64,000 nt of DNA from Bacillus methanolicus MGA3 (GTDB lineage Bacteria; Bacillota; Bacilli; Bacillales; Cytobacillaceae), in contig NZ_CP007739.1 in NCBI RefSeq assembly GCF_000724485.1, forward strand, positions 2,884,001 through 2,948,000. Reading direction: 5' to 3'. Below the pieces are notes generated by a model that searched no databases, was not told where the DNA came from, and was given only the letters and a program-made list of their open reading frames with translations. How positions within the stretch are numbered: position 1 is the first letter of the stretch; each line of letters starts with the position of its first letter. Both the position numbers and the translations under genes were made by a program. Shown here one piece after another: positions 42,898-53,261 of the stretch.

Positions 42898-44001
42898 CTA
42901 TGATTCTCTTTTTTTAATGTGTATCGATCCGGTTTTTGAATCAGCGAACACTTTAACCACTTTTTTCTCGTCATGTAAAGGTTTAAAACGGAGCATTTTT
43001 TGAATCATTTCCGATTTTTCTTCTACAATTTGAATGCCTTCGAGCTCAACAGAAAAACCGCCGAGATTTGTCTTTAAATCGCCTTCAGCAGAAACAGATT
43101 CAGGAAGGAAAATTTCGATGCTTCCGGTTGTCGCTTTCGCAACAATCGACTCTGCCCGGTTTTTTAATGTACAATGTACATTGCCATTAAAAGTTTGAAC
43201 ATCTGCTCTTGCAACATCTCCATCCAATTCAATGGCTCCGTTAATGGATTCAAGTTCAAGGTCATCTGCCGTGCAGTTTGATAAATGAATATGGCCATTG
43301 GCGGTTTCAACTTCGGTTTTGCCGGAAATAATGGAATCGAGATTAATTTTTCCGTTTGCAGCCTTAACTTTTAAGTTATTTGCTTTTATGTTTTTCCCTT
43401 CAATCGGGCCATTAAACATTCGGACTCTTACATATTCATAAAATTCCTGAGGCACATAAATTTTTGCATCAACTTTCATCCATTTTTGCTGAGTGCCGAA
43501 CCGCATTTTTTCCCCTTCAATCCCAAACACAACATCCTTTAAAAAGGATTGCCGCGCTTCTTCCTGAGAATGAACCCGATAGACTTTCGCATTGCATTCA
43601 ACCCGGACATCACGCTGATCCCATGGCACGAGTTTGACGGACCCATTTGCCACGTCTACATCTATTTCTTTTACGTTTGCATCTCCGTGTTGAAAAATAT
43701 GCGAAACTTCAATTGACTGGCCAAAATTAAGATCTAAATCAAATTCTTTCATTTTTTTTAAGGCAGAATCAACAAAGTCAAAAATTTTATCTTTGACAGA
43801 TTGAAATTTGTAGTGAACATTATCTTCCTTTTTTGCTTCTTCAAAGTTTACCGCAGTAGACAAATCATGGATGATTTCCTCTTGCTTCTGCTCCATTGTT
43901 TTGCTGCTTTTTTCAAGCTCTTCCAGTAAGGTTAACGCTTCATCGACGGTTAGTTTTCCCTCTTTCACCATGTTTAAGATTCGTTTGCGCTCCTCCAACA
44001 T
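42898..44001 (-). CDS. yvlB: DUF4097-family protein YvlB
   Basis: A 367-residue protein. The N-terminus MLEERKRILNMVKEGKLTVDEALTLLEEL is an SHOCT-like helical segment, followed by a charged region and a C-terminal beta-helix built from repeating short strands (LKVKAANGKINLDSI, TEVETANGHIHLSNC, LELESINGAIELDG). In B. subtilis yvlABCD belongs to the SigW envelope-stress regulon. The biochemical role is unknown. The start is ATG at 44001 after TTTGGAGGGAAAATA. Confidence 0.9.
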   Translation of the reverse strand: MLEERKRILNMVKEGKLTVDEALTLLEELEKSSKTMEQKQEEIIHDLSTAVNFEEAKKEDNVHYKFQSVKDKIFDFVDSALKKMKEFDLDLNFGQSIEVSHIFQHGDANVKEIDVDVANGSVKLVPWDQRDVRVECNAKVYRVHSQEEARQSFLKDVVFGIEGEKMRFGTQQKWMKVDAKIYVPQEFYEYVRVRMFNGPIEGKNIKANNLKVKAANGKINLDSIISGKTEVETANGHIHLSNCTADDLELESINGAIELDGDVARADVQTFNGNVHCTLKNRAESIVAKATTGSIEIFLPESVSAEGDLKTNLGGFSVELEGIQIVEEKSEMIQKMLRFKPLHDEKKVVKVFADSKTGSIHIKKRES

Positions 44002-44088
44002 TATTTTCCCTCCAAAGCGTATTATTAAATTAGCTCTTGTATCCAACGAAATTCAAATCCAAAAAAAAACATCTCCTTTGTATGTATT

Positions 44089-44114
44089 TACGCAATGTGT
44101 TTTCGAAAGTTTCA
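44089..44114 (-). promoter_or_regulatory. SigW-type promoter for yvlB-yvlD
   Basis: Reverse strand TGAAAC (44114-44109), 16 bp, CGTA (44092-44089), an exact match to the ECF sigma-W consensus. It lies about 90 bp before yvlB, a known SigW target in B. subtilis. Confidence 0.85.
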
Positions 44115-44138
44115 TATTATTTCTGACCCAGTTTTAAA

Positions 44139-44172
44139 TTAAAAAGCAGCTGCAAATCAAGCAGCTGCTTTT
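44139..44172 (-). terminator. Intrinsic terminator after uvrA
   Basis: Reverse strand AAAGCAGCTGC...GCAGCTGCTTT stem followed by TTAATTT, just after the uvrA stop. Confidence 0.8.
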
Positions 44173-44179
44173 CCTTCTA

Positions 44180-47053
44180 TCAATTTGTAACTTTTTCCTT
44201 TTCCTCAATCAGCTTTTTCATCCGCAGCCTGTCGCGCTCAAGTATTGGCTTCAAATATTTTCCCGTATAAGAACCGGGAACCTCTGCCACCTCTTCCGGA
44301 GTTCCTTGCGCAATGATCGTGCCGCCGCGGTCTCCGCCTTCCGGGCCGAGGTCGATAATATAATCGGCGGCTTTAATCACATCAAGATTATGCTCAATCA
44401 CCAATACCGTATCCCCATTTTCAACAAGCCGCTGCAGGACCACAAGAAGGCGGGAAATATCGTCTACATGAAGCCCTGTTGTCGGCTCATCCAAAATATA
44501 GAAGGAACGCCCGGTCGAACGGCGATGCAGTTCGGAAGCAAGTTTCACGCGCTGGGCTTCTCCCCCTGAAAGCGTTGTTGCCGGCTGTCCCAGTTTTATA
44601 TAGCCAAGTCCGACATCCACAATCGTTTGCAGTTTTCGTTTAATTTTAGGGATATTCTCGAAAAATTCGAGTGCATCATCAACGGTCATATCAAGGATTT
44701 CGGAAATATTTTTGCCTTTGTATTTCACCTCAAGCGTTTCCCGGTTGTAGCGTTTTCCATGGCAAACTTCACACGGAACGTATACATCAGGGAGAAAATG
44801 CATTTCAATTTTAATAATCCCGTCTCCACGGCATGCTTCACAGCGGCCGCCTTTTACGTTAAAGCTGAAACGGCCTTTTTTATAACCGCGCACCTTCGCT
44901 TCATTAGTAGCCGCAAAAACATCGCGAATATCATCAAAAACTCCGGTATAGGTCGCCGGATTGGACCGAGGCGTCCGGCCAATCGGAGACTGGTCAATAT
45001 CAATAACTTTATCGAGATGCTCAATCCCTTTAATTTCTTTATACTCGCCTGGTCTGCTTTTTGCGTTGTGAAGCTTCTGGGCAAGTGCTTTGTGAAGAAT
45101 TTCATTTATTAATGTACTTTTTCCTGAACCGGACACCCCTGTAACTGCAATAAACGTTCCCAACGGAAACTTGACATCTACATTTTTAAGATTATTCTCT
45201 TTCGCTCCTTTAATTTCCACATAGCGGCCGTCAGGTTTTCTGCGTTCAATCGGAAGCGGTATAAATTTTTTCCCGGAAAGATACTGGCCTGTCAGAGAAT
45301 TAGGGTCATTCATAACTTCCTCCGGAGTTCCTGCAGAAACAATTTGACCGCCATGAACTCCTGCACCCGGACCAACGTCAATTAAATAATCTGCAGCGAG
45401 CATCGTATCCTCGTCATGTTCGACAACAATCAGCGTATTTCCGATATCGCGCATATTTTTCAGTGTATCAATCAGCCTGTCATTATCACGCTGATGAAGG
45501 CCGATGGACGGTTCATCTAAAATATAAAGAACGCCTGTCAGCCGGGACCCGATTTGTGTAGCCAGACGGATGCGCTGCGCCTCTCCTCCCGATAGAGTAC
45601 CAGCTGCACGGCTGAGTGTTAAATAATCTAATCCTACATTTATTAAGAAACCGAGTCTTTCTTTAATTTCTCTTAAAATGAGATTGGCGATCTTAAACTC
45701 TTTTTCTGTTAAGTCAAGATTTGAAAAGAACTTGTGGGCTTCTTCAATCGAAAGTTCGGTTATCTGCCCGATATGCCTTCCAGAAACCAAGACGGCTAGG
45801 CTTTCTTTTTTCAGGCGATGCCCTTTGCAAGTCGGACACGGCTGATGAGCCATATATTTCTCCATCTGTTCACGAATATAATCCGAACTTGTTTCTTTAA
45901 AGCGCCGTTCCACGTTGCGAAGAACACCTTCAAATTCAATATAGTTTTCTCTCACCTGGCCAAAATCGTTTTCATAACGGAAATAAATCCGTTCACCTTT
46001 TGAGCCGTATAAAATTTTATCAAGCAAATGCTCCGGCAAATCTTTAACCGGTACATCCATATCAATTCCATAATGGCTGCATACCGCTTCGAGCAGCTGC
46101 GGATAATAGTTTGAGCTATTCGGCTCCCACGGGGCAATCGCATGTTCTCTTAAAGTAAGATCCTTATTTGGTATAACAAGGTCGACATCGACTTCAAGCT
46201 TTGAGCCGAGGCCGTCGCAGTCAGGGCAGGCGCCGAAAGGACTGTTAAAAGAAAACATCCGCGGCTCAAGCTCTTGAATCGAAAAACCGCAATAAGGGCA
46301 TGCATGATGCTCACTGAAAAGCAGCTCCTCTTCACCGATCACATCAATGATCACTTTTCCTTCGCCAAGACGCAATGCTGTTTCTAATGAATCTGACAGA
46401 CGGGCAGAAATTCCTTCTTTAACAATGATCCGGTCGATGACGACTTCTATTGAGTGCTTTTTATTTTTCTCAAGTTCAATTTCATCGCCTAAATCATGCA
46501 TTTCGCCGTCAATTCGGACACGGACGTACCCTTGTTTTTTAATTTCTTCGAGCGTTTTTGAATGGGTTCCTTTCCGTCCTGATACAACAGGGGCAAGTAT
46601 TTGCAGCCTGGTTCTTTCCGGGTATTCCAAAATGCGGTCCACCATCTGTTCAATCGTTTGTGAGGAAATCTCAATTCCGTGCACAGGGCACGTTGGCCGT
46701 CCGACTCTTGCAAATAAAAGCCTTAAATAATCATATATCTCCGTTACTGTCCCAACTGTTGACCGAGGGTTTCTGCTTGTTGTTTTTTGGTCAATGGAAA
46801 TGGCAGGAGACAACCCTTCGATCGAATCGACATCAGGCTTATCCATTTGCCCGAGGAACTGGCGGGCATAGGCGGAAAGAGATTCCACATATCTTCGCTG
46901 CCCTTCTGCATAAATCGTATCAAAGGCGAGCGACGACTTTCCCGAACCTGAAAGCCCCGTTACCACAACAAGCTTATCTCTCGGAATGGTGACATCTATA
47001 TTTTTCAAATTGTGAACTCTGGCACCTTTTACAATGAGTTTATCCATCGCCAT
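44180..47053 (-). CDS. uvrA: Excinuclease ABC subunit A
   Basis: A 957-residue ABC ATPase that finds bulky DNA lesions and loads UvrB. Two nucleotide-binding domains are visible: Walker [20 protein letters not shown] and [18 protein letters not shown]; signatures [17 protein letters not shown] and [17 protein letters not shown]. Zinc fingers are at CPYCGF...CPDCDG and CEACRGDG...[10 protein letters not shown]. It lies 7 bp after uvrB and is co-transcribed with it. Confidence 0.98.
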   Translation of the reverse strand: MAMDKLIVKGARVHNLKNIDVTIPRDKLVVVTGLSGSGKSSLAFDTIYAEGQRRYVESLSAYARQFLGQMDKPDVDSIEGLSPAISIDQKTTSRNPRSTVGTVTEIYDYLRLLFARVGRPTCPVHGIEISSQTIEQMVDRILEYPERTRLQILAPVVSGRKGTHSKTLEEIKKQGYVRVRIDGEMHDLGDEIELEKNKKHSIEVVIDRIIVKEGISARLSDSLETALRLGEGKVIIDVIGEEELLFSEHHACPYCGFSIQELEPRMFSFNSPFGACPDCDGLGSKLEVDVDLVIPNKDLTLREHAIAPWEPNSSNYYPQLLEAVCSHYGIDMDVPVKDLPEHLLDKILYGSKGERIYFRYENDFGQVRENYIEFEGVLRNVERRFKETSSDYIREQMEKYMAHQPCPTCKGHRLKKESLAVLVSGRHIGQITELSIEEAHKFFSNLDLTEKEFKIANLILREIKERLGFLINVGLDYLTLSRAAGTLSGGEAQRIRLATQIGSRLTGVLYILDEPSIGLHQRDNDRLIDTLKNMRDIGNTLIVVEHDEDTMLAADYLIDVGPGAGVHGGQIVSAGTPEEVMNDPNSLTGQYLSGKKFIPLPIERRKPDGRYVEIKGAKENNLKNVDVKFPLGTFIAVTGVSGSGKSTLINEILHKALAQKLHNAKSRPGEYKEIKGIEHLDKVIDIDQSPIGRTPRSNPATYTGVFDDIRDVFAATNEAKVRGYKKGRFSFNVKGGRCEACRGDGIIKIEMHFLPDVYVPCEVCHGKRYNRETLEVKYKGKNISEILDMTVDDALEFFENIPKIKRKLQTIVDVGLGYIKLGQPATTLSGGEAQRVKLASELHRRSTGRSFYILDEPTTGLHVDDISRLLVVLQRLVENGDTVLVIEHNLDVIKAADYIIDLGPEGGDRGGTIIAQGTPEEVAEVPGSYTGKYLKPILERDRLRMKKLIEEKEKVTN

Positions 47054-47060
47054 GTATTCG

Positions 47061-49040
47061 TCATCCTTCCGCTTTTAACTCAAGTATTAAATCACGAAGC
47101 TCGGCGGCCCGTTCGAAGTTTAATGCTTTCGCCGCCTCCTTCATTTCTTTTTCCATTTCGGCAATGAGCTTTTCCCGTTCTTTTTTCGTCAATTTGCTTA
47201 GATTTTCAGCCGGTTTATATTCTTCCTGCTCTTCAGCCGCATAAGTAGCGCGGATCACATCGCGAATCTCCTTCTGGATTGTTTGCGGTGTAATTCCGTG
47301 TTTTTTGTTGTATTCTTCCTGAATCGAACGGCGGCGCTTCGTTTCATTAATCGCAATTTCCATTGACTGGGTAATCCGGTCAGCATACATAATGACATGG
47401 CCGTTTGCATTCCGGGCTGCCCGGCCAATCGTCTGAATAAGAGACCGCTCCGAACGAAGAAAGCCTTCTTTATCAGCATCAAGAATCGCAACAAGAGAAA
47501 CTTCCGGAATATCGAGCCCTTCTCTTAGCAAGTTGATCCCGACAAGAACATCAAATTTTCCAAGGCGAAGGTCCCTGATGATTTCGATCCGTTCAAGCGT
47601 TTTTATCTCAGAATGCAAATACCGAACCTTAATTCCGATATCTTTCAAGTAATCGGTTAAGTCTTCCGCCATTTTTTTCGTCAGTGTCGTGACAAGAACG
47701 CGTTCATTTCGCTTAATCCGATCTTGAATTTCACCAATTAAGTCATCAATCTGCCCTTCAATCGGACGGACATCAATGGTTGGATCTAACAGGCCGGTCG
47801 GCCGGATAATCTGCTCAACCATTTCAGGACAATGCTCCAGCTCATAAGGCCCTGGAGTTGCCGACACATAGATAATTTGATTAATGTGCTTTTCAAATTC
47901 TTCAAATGTCAGCGGACGGTTATCCAATGCTGATGGGAGCCGGAAACCGTGCTCAACAAGAACCTGCTTCCGGGCCCGGTCGCCATTATACATTCCGCGG
48001 ATTTGCGGCAAGGTGACATGCGATTCATCAACCACAATGAGAAAGTCGTCCGGAAAATAATCAAGCAATGTATACGGTGTTGATCCAGGGGCCCTTAATG
48101 TTAGATGCCTCGAGTAATTTTCAATTCCTGAACAAAAGCCCATTTCCCGCATCATTTCAAGGTCATAGCGGGTCCGCTGCTCAAGGCGCTGCGCCTCAAG
48201 AAGTTTGTCTTCTGCACGAAGTTTCTTAAGCTGTTCTTCCAATTCTTTTTCAATATTTTCAATTGCGATTCGCATTTTTTCTTCCCGCGTGACGAAGTGG
48301 GAAGCCGGGAAGATCGCAGCATGTTCACGCTCTCCTAATATTTCTCCTGTTAACGCATCCACTTCACGGATCCGGTCAATTTCATCGCCAAAAAACTCAA
48401 CTCGGATACAGTGTTGATCCCTTGAGGCAGGAAAAATCTCCACAACATCCCCGCGCACGCGGAATGTCCCCCGTTTGAAATCAATATCATTCCGTTCATA
48501 TTGGATATCAACGAGACGGTGAAGCAGTTGGTTTCGTTCAATTTCCATGCCGACACGCAATGATACGACAAGATCACGATATTCTTCTGGAGAACCGAGG
48601 CCGTATATGCAGGAAACACTGGCAACAATGATCACATCTCGTCTTTCAAACAGAGCAGATGTCGCCGAGTGGCGCAGCTTATCTATTTCATCATTGATGC
48701 TTGCATCTTTTTCAATAAAAGTATCTGTTTGCGGGACATACGCTTCAGGCTGATAATAGTCGTAGTAGCTGACAAAATATTCGACCGCATTATTAGGAAA
48801 AAATTCTTTAAACTCGCTGTAAAGCTGTCCGGCAAGCGTTTTGTTGTGGGCGATTACCAGGGTTGGTTTATTCACTTCTTTAATCACATTCGAAATCGTA
48901 AATGTTTTTCCTGTCCCTGTTGCCCCTAAAAGTGTTTGATGCTTCTTTCCTGTCTTAATGCCTTCCACAAGTTTTCTTATCGCTTCAGGCTGATCCCCTT
49001 GGGGCGAATATTTCGAGACTAATTCAAATTGCTCGTTCAC
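47061..49040 (-). CDS. uvrB: Excinuclease ABC subunit B
   Basis: A 659-residue helicase-like damage-verification subunit. Walker A is [15 protein letters not shown]; the beta-hairpin [20 protein letters not shown] clamps DNA; DEADH-like VDESHVT and the motif VI region QTIGRAARN follow; the C-terminal UVR domain ([13 protein letters not shown]) binds UvrC. The start is GTG at 49040 after CAGGAGGATTTTTTT; the in-frame GTG at 49061 overlaps the SD. Confidence 0.97.
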   Translation of the reverse strand: MNEQFELVSKYSPQGDQPEAIRKLVEGIKTGKKHQTLLGATGTGKTFTISNVIKEVNKPTLVIAHNKTLAGQLYSEFKEFFPNNAVEYFVSYYDYYQPEAYVPQTDTFIEKDASINDEIDKLRHSATSALFERRDVIIVASVSCIYGLGSPEEYRDLVVSLRVGMEIERNQLLHRLVDIQYERNDIDFKRGTFRVRGDVVEIFPASRDQHCIRVEFFGDEIDRIREVDALTGEILGEREHAAIFPASHFVTREEKMRIAIENIEKELEEQLKKLRAEDKLLEAQRLEQRTRYDLEMMREMGFCSGIENYSRHLTLRAPGSTPYTLLDYFPDDFLIVVDESHVTLPQIRGMYNGDRARKQVLVEHGFRLPSALDNRPLTFEEFEKHINQIIYVSATPGPYELEHCPEMVEQIIRPTGLLDPTIDVRPIEGQIDDLIGEIQDRIKRNERVLVTTLTKKMAEDLTDYLKDIGIKVRYLHSEIKTLERIEIIRDLRLGKFDVLVGINLLREGLDIPEVSLVAILDADKEGFLRSERSLIQTIGRAARNANGHVIMYADRITQSMEIAINETKRRRSIQEEYNKKHGITPQTIQKEIRDVIRATYAAEEQEEYKPAENLSKLTKKEREKLIAEMEKEMKEAAKALNFERAAELRDLILELKAEG

Positions 49041-49182
49041 AAAAAAATCCTCCTGTTCCACAATGATATGGACCGAAGATAAGAATCGTTATACTAGTGA
49101 TTCGAGCCGATTCACTTGATCCGTCTTCAAAAACTCATATCACCATTCTACCACAAAGCTCTCAAAACAAACCAATAATACG

Positions 49183-49196
49183 CGAACGGATATTCG
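49183..49196. promoter_or_regulatory. Candidate LexA (DinR) box upstream of uvrBA
   Basis: CGAAC-GGAT-ATTCG differs by one base from the Bacillus LexA consensus CGAAC-N4-GTTCG. It lies about 145 bp before the uvrB start. uvrB is a known SOS gene in Bacillus. Confidence 0.5.
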
Positions 49197-49312
49197 TTTT
49201 TTTCTACAGAATAAAAAAATCCATCTGTTGAAAATTGTCTCTTTTTGTTTTCAATTGTTTGAACAAATGTCAAAATAGCCTGATATTTTCTCGTTTTTTC
49301 TTTAAGCAATGC

Positions 49313-49347
49313 AAAAAACCTGTCGAAGAAAAAGCAGACAGGTTTTA
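49313..49347 (-). terminator. Intrinsic terminator after csbA
   Basis: Reverse strand AAAACCTGTC, 12-nt loop, GACAGGTTTTTT. Confidence 0.8.
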
Positions 49348-49379
49348 CGAAAGTTATTTCGATTTTGATGTTCAATTTA

Positions 49380-49610
49380 TTAAGCGCTCTTCCGGGTTCT
49401 GGCCATCATTTTTTTTGCATACCAAAAACCGAGTGTTAACGAAAACGCATCAACAACAATCAGCCCCAGTGAATTTGTGTACCCTTTATAGACCGAGGCG
49501 GCAATCAAAGCGACTGTAAGAATAAGACCGGTTACAGGATGATACGTTACCCTTGTAAAAAGCAAAACCAACACGAACGGAAAAAATAATGCCGATAAAT
49601 ATTTAACCAT
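49380..49610 (-). CDS. csbA: CsbA-family small membrane protein
   Basis: A 76-residue protein with about three helices starting MVKYLSALFFPFVLVLLFTR, similar to B. subtilis CsbA, a SigB-dependent general-stress membrane protein of unknown function. The position next to uvrBA is also the same. I did not find a convincing SigB promoter. Confidence 0.85.
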   Translation of the reverse strand: MVKYLSALFFPFVLVLLFTRVTYHPVTGLILTVALIAASVYKGYTNSLGLIVVDAFSLTLGFWYAKKMMARTRKSA

Positions 49611-49759
49611 AAGGCCACCTTCTTCACTCTATTTGAAAAATAAAGATTTTTCTAACAAATTTCATTTCCCTCGCTTATCATTAGAATATATCTTCTTTCC
49701 TGCGTATACAAGCTTTTTACAACGTTTCCGGCGCATATTATTTTATAAATCATAAAAGA

Positions 49760-49810
49760 AAGAGGCCGTCTCAAAAACCTGAGGGTCAGACCCTTTAGAG
49801 ACAGCCTCTT
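49760..49810. repeat. Palindrome family copy; terminator of the RND pump gene
   Basis: AAGAGGCCGTCTC (left) and GAGACAGCCTCTT (right) enclose GAGGGTCAGACCCTTT. On the pump strand the stem is followed by TTTCTTTT. It shares its outer and inner motifs with 20883-20927 and 61106-61233. Confidence 0.8.
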
Positions 49811-49819
49811 CTAAAATGA

Positions 49820-52800
49820 TTATTCTTCTATTTGCCTGTTTTTCTTTCTTCTTAACTTGCTTATGCTTTCATAAACGATTGGAACAATTAACAGAGTAAG
49901 AAGGGTTGAACTTGTTAATCCGCCAATAACAGTCACGCCAAGTGCTTTGGAAATCAGTCCGCTTCCCTCCATGCCAAATGCAAGCGGCAATAACGCTCCA
50001 ACCGTGGCAATCGCAGTCATTAAAATCGGACGCAAACGGGTTGAACCAGCCTCAAGCAATGCTTCCCTTGTGCTGAGTCCTTCGTTTTCTTTTCGAATCA
50101 CCCGGTCAATCAATACAATTGCATTCGTTACCACAATTCCGATTAGCATTAAGGCGCCGATCATAGCCGACACACTGATTGTCTCACCGGAAATTAACAA
50201 GGCAACGAGTGCGCCGATAATTGTAAACGGCAATGAGAACAGGATCGTAAATGGTGCAAGAGCGCCTCCAAAAGTTACGACGAGGATAAAATAAACGATG
50301 GCAATTGCTGCGAGCATCGCCAAACCTAATTGAGTAAAGGTTTGCTGAATATCTTTCGTAACCCCTCCCGTCGAAATTTCTACATTTGACGGCAGATGGA
50401 TCTTATCCACTTCTTTTTGAAACTTCGCAGACGCTTTGGAAACATCTTTTGTCGTCAGTTCGGCGCTGACTTCTGCATAAATCCGGCCATCACGGCGCGT
50501 AACGGTGTCAGATGTTTTTCCTTTCTTGATTTTAACCAATTCGCTTACCGGAACTTTGATGCCAAGCGGTGATTGGATCGTTTTTTTAGTCATATCCTTG
50601 ACACTTTCATAGCTTTCTTGTTTATCTTGAACATAAACATTCAGCTCTTCCCCGTCTTTCTCAATTGTGGTCAAAACAGGGCGCTCCCTTGTTTGAGAAA
50701 GTTCCATGCCAATTTGCGCAGCCGTTAATCCGAGCCGGCTCAGTTTTTTCTGATTAGGAACGAGTGTAAATTCATCATATGTTTCAGAAATGCTCGAATC
50801 AATTTTTGTAAAGCTTTTGTCCTTTTTCATGATGGCTTGAATTTCTTTTACAACCGGTTCGATATCTTCCCGCTTTTCACCATATACATAATAGACAATT
50901 TCGTTGCTGCCGGCACTGGATGAATAGTTTTGGGAAGCCCATTCACCTTCTGCTGTTTTTCTCTGAAGGTCCTTAATAACCTTTTCCTTTTCCTTTTCAA
51001 AGTTAGGCGTATCTTTGTCATATTTAATAAACAGGATCGCGCTGTTTGTATCTCCAGGATTCATTGGGTTTTCGCTTCCTAGAGACAATTGAACCGTTTC
51101 AACGTTGTCTCTCTTCAAGAAATATTTCTCTGCATCTGACGCATATTTTTTCACTTGATCCAACGTTTCCCCAGGGGCAGGTTTATACGTAGCAACCATC
51201 ATCTTCTCTTGGTCGGACGGGAGGAAGCTGACCCCGATAACAGGAACAAGGAATAAGCTTCCGGCAAAGAGGAACAATGCCAATAAGCTTGTTATTATCT
51301 TATGGTTTAATGACCAGTTTAAAACTTTCTTATAGGCCCGAGCCAATCTTCCGGGTTTTTCCCCATCATGATGGACTCCTTCTTTTAACCCCTTTTTAAA
51401 TAAAGAATGCGCCATCATCGGTACAATTGTAATCGCAACAAGTAAAGAAGCGAGCAGCGAAAAGACGATTGTTAAGGCAAACGGCAAGAACAGCTCGCCA
51501 ACCATTCCCTTTACAAGTGCAAGAGGAAGAAACACGGCGATCGTAACGATCGTTGATGACATGATCGGAATAAACATTTCTTTAGTCGCTTCGCGGATCA
51601 AATTCATCCCTTTCAGCTTTTCGCCTTTCAGCGACATTCTCCGGTATATGTTTTCGATAACAACGATCGAGTCATCGATAACCCGGCCGATCGCAACAGT
51701 CATCGCGCCTAAAGTCATCATATTCAGTGTAATATCCATCTGATTCAGAACTAAAATTGCAATCAATAGCGACATCGGGATCGAAATGACCGCGATCAAT
51801 GTCGTTTTGATATTTCTCAAGAATAATAGAATAATCACGACTGCAAACACTGCTCCAAACAGTGCCTTGCTTAACATCGTATTTACAGAATCTTCAATCG
51901 GTTTTGCCTGGTCAAAAGTTGTGACTGCTTCCAAGCCATCAATTTTATTTTCAAATTTTTTCAACTCTTTTTTTACATCATTCGCAACTTTAACAGTGTT
52001 GGCATCAGCAGCTTTGACAATTTGAAGGCCAATCGATTCTTTTCCATTTGTTCTGGAAATCGATTCTGCTTTGCTGACAAGTTTAATATCCGCAATGTCT
52101 CCAAGTTTTACAGTCGGAAGCCCTGCACTTTGCTGCGACCGTCCTTGGATGCTTCCTTGAGAAATTCCGCCCCGGGCTCCAGCTGCATTGCCTTGAGGCG
52201 CCATTCCGGAACCGCCCTCTAGACCTGCTGCCGGGCTGCCGCTTTGAGGCGACGCTCCGAAACCGCCCTGTGGACCTCGCGCCGGATTGCCTTGATTGGC
52301 TGTTTGTGGGTTATTCTGGCTTCCAGTTGAAGGGATCACCGGAATTTCCAAAGCTTTTAACTGTTCGATTGTCTTAAGGTTGCCATCTACAACAACCGAT
52401 TGCTCTTTATCTTTAAATGTATAAAGGCCTAAAGGATACGTTATATCTTCGCCTTTTATAAAATTTTTCACTGTTTCTTCGCTTAAGCCGTATTGAGCCA
52501 GTTTCTTATCGTTAAAAACAACTTGGACCTCATCGGTCTGCTGTCCGGAAATTTGCACGGATGATACACCGTCAATCCCTTTCAATGCAGGCACGATATC
52601 TTTTTCAACTGTTTTTGTAAGCTTTGCAAGTGATTCTTTTTCATTTGAAATGCTAAGAGATAAAATCGGGAAGGCATTAATGCTGACCTTTGAAATTTTC
52701 GGTTTATTCACACCATCCGGAAATTGTATCGAAGATAAAGCATCTTCTAACTCAACTTTTGCCTCATCCATATCCTTTCCATAATCATATTCGATTTGGA

Positions 52801-53074
52801 CAGCTGATGCATTTTGAAATGAAGTCGAACTGACTACATTCACTCCGTTAAGATTCTGGACCGCTTTTTCGATCGGTTCAGAAACCTTATCTGCTACCTC
52901 TTCAGGGGTAGCTCCGGGATAAACAGTTGTGACGCTGATAACCGGAGTATTAATATCCGGAATCATTTCAAGCTTCATGTTCAAACCGGAATATAAGCCA
53001 GCGACCGTTACAATAATGGTAAGCAGCCAGACCGCGAACTTATTTTTGAGGGTAAAATTAATAATTCTATCCAT
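49820..53074 (-). CDS. swrC: RND-family efflux transporter, SwrC/YerP type
   Basis: A 1084-residue HAE1-type pump. It has twelve helices, two large extracytoplasmic loops, and RND motifs in helix 4-6 (MTLGAMTVAIGRVIDDSIVV, which holds the proton-relay Asp residues). B. subtilis SwrC exports surfactin and other amphiphiles. A low-complexity insertion rich in G, N, Q, P, S and A occupies about residues 249-319 in the first porter loop. The start is ATG at 53074 after GGAGGAAGCA; the upstream in-frame start lacks homology. It is divergent from a TetR regulator, with three palindromes between them. Confidence 0.94.
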   Translation of the reverse strand: MDRIINFTLKNKFAVWLLTIIVTVAGLYSGLNMKLEMIPDINTPVISVTTVYPGATPEEVADKVSEPIEKAVQNLNGVNVVSSTSFQNASAVQIEYDYGKDMDEAKVELEDALSSIQFPDGVNKPKISKVSINAFPILSLSISNEKESLAKLTKTVEKDIVPALKGIDGVSSVQISGQQTDEVQVVFNDKKLAQYGLSEETVKNFIKGEDITYPLGLYTFKDKEQSVVVDGNLKTIEQLKALEIPVIPSTGSQNNPQTANQGNPARGPQGGFGASPQSGSPAAGLEGGSGMAPQGNAAGARGGISQGSIQGRSQQSAGLPTVKLGDIADIKLVSKAESISRTNGKESIGLQIVKAADANTVKVANDVKKELKKFENKIDGLEAVTTFDQAKPIEDSVNTMLSKALFGAVFAVVIILLFLRNIKTTLIAVISIPMSLLIAILVLNQMDITLNMMTLGAMTVAIGRVIDDSIVVIENIYRRMSLKGEKLKGMNLIREATKEMFIPIMSSTIVTIAVFLPLALVKGMVGELFLPFALTIVFSLLASLLVAITIVPMMAHSLFKKGLKEGVHHDGEKPGRLARAYKKVLNWSLNHKIITSLLALFLFAGSLFLVPVIGVSFLPSDQEKMMVATYKPAPGETLDQVKKYASDAEKYFLKRDNVETVQLSLGSENPMNPGDTNSAILFIKYDKDTPNFEKEKEKVIKDLQRKTAEGEWASQNYSSSAGSNEIVYYVYGEKREDIEPVVKEIQAIMKKDKSFTKIDSSISETYDEFTLVPNQKKLSRLGLTAAQIGMELSQTRERPVLTTIEKDGEELNVYVQDKQESYESVKDMTKKTIQSPLGIKVPVSELVKIKKGKTSDTVTRRDGRIYAEVSAELTTKDVSKASAKFQKEVDKIHLPSNVEISTGGVTKDIQQTFTQLGLAMLAAIAIVYFILVVTFGGALAPFTILFSLPFTIIGALVALLISGETISVSAMIGALMLIGIVVTNAIVLIDRVIRKENEGLSTREALLEAGSTRLRPILMTAIATVGALLPLAFGMEGSGLISKALGVTVIGGLTSSTLLTLLIVPIVYESISKLRRKKNRQIEE

Positions 53075-53110
53075 TGCTTCCTCCAGCTCCTGCAGCTTAG
53101 AAATTTTCAC

Positions 53111-53225
53111 TTGACCGACTGGTCATGATAACAAATAATATAAATGACCAGTCGGTCAACCGTCAATATAGACGTTAAAAATTTAACAATAAATTAAGGG
53201 TTTATCTTCCATGACCAATCGGTCA
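53111..53225. promoter_or_regulatory. Three TetR-type operators between swrC and its regulator
   Basis: TGACC-N4-GGTCA occurs at 53112-53125, 53145-53158 and 53212-53225. The first two, extended to 16 bp (53111-53126 and 53144-53159), are exact reverse complements. Centres are 33 and 67 bp apart. The third lies just before the regulator's SD, suggesting autoregulation. Confidence 0.88.
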
Positions 53226-53261
53226 TAATGAAAGTAATAGATTTGGACGGGAGCAAGGAAA

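Larger units (their letters stand above)
49041..49379. other. 339-bp gap between uvrB and csbA
   Basis: It contains the uvrB leader, a candidate LexA box at 49183-49196 and the csbA terminator at 49313-49347. An open frame at 49148-49375 has no SD or recognisable similarity and I do not call it. Confidence 0.6.

Noticed and set aside
49148..49375. 75-codon reverse frame between uvrB and csbA
   Set aside because: It overlaps the csbA terminator, lacks an SD and resembles no protein I know.
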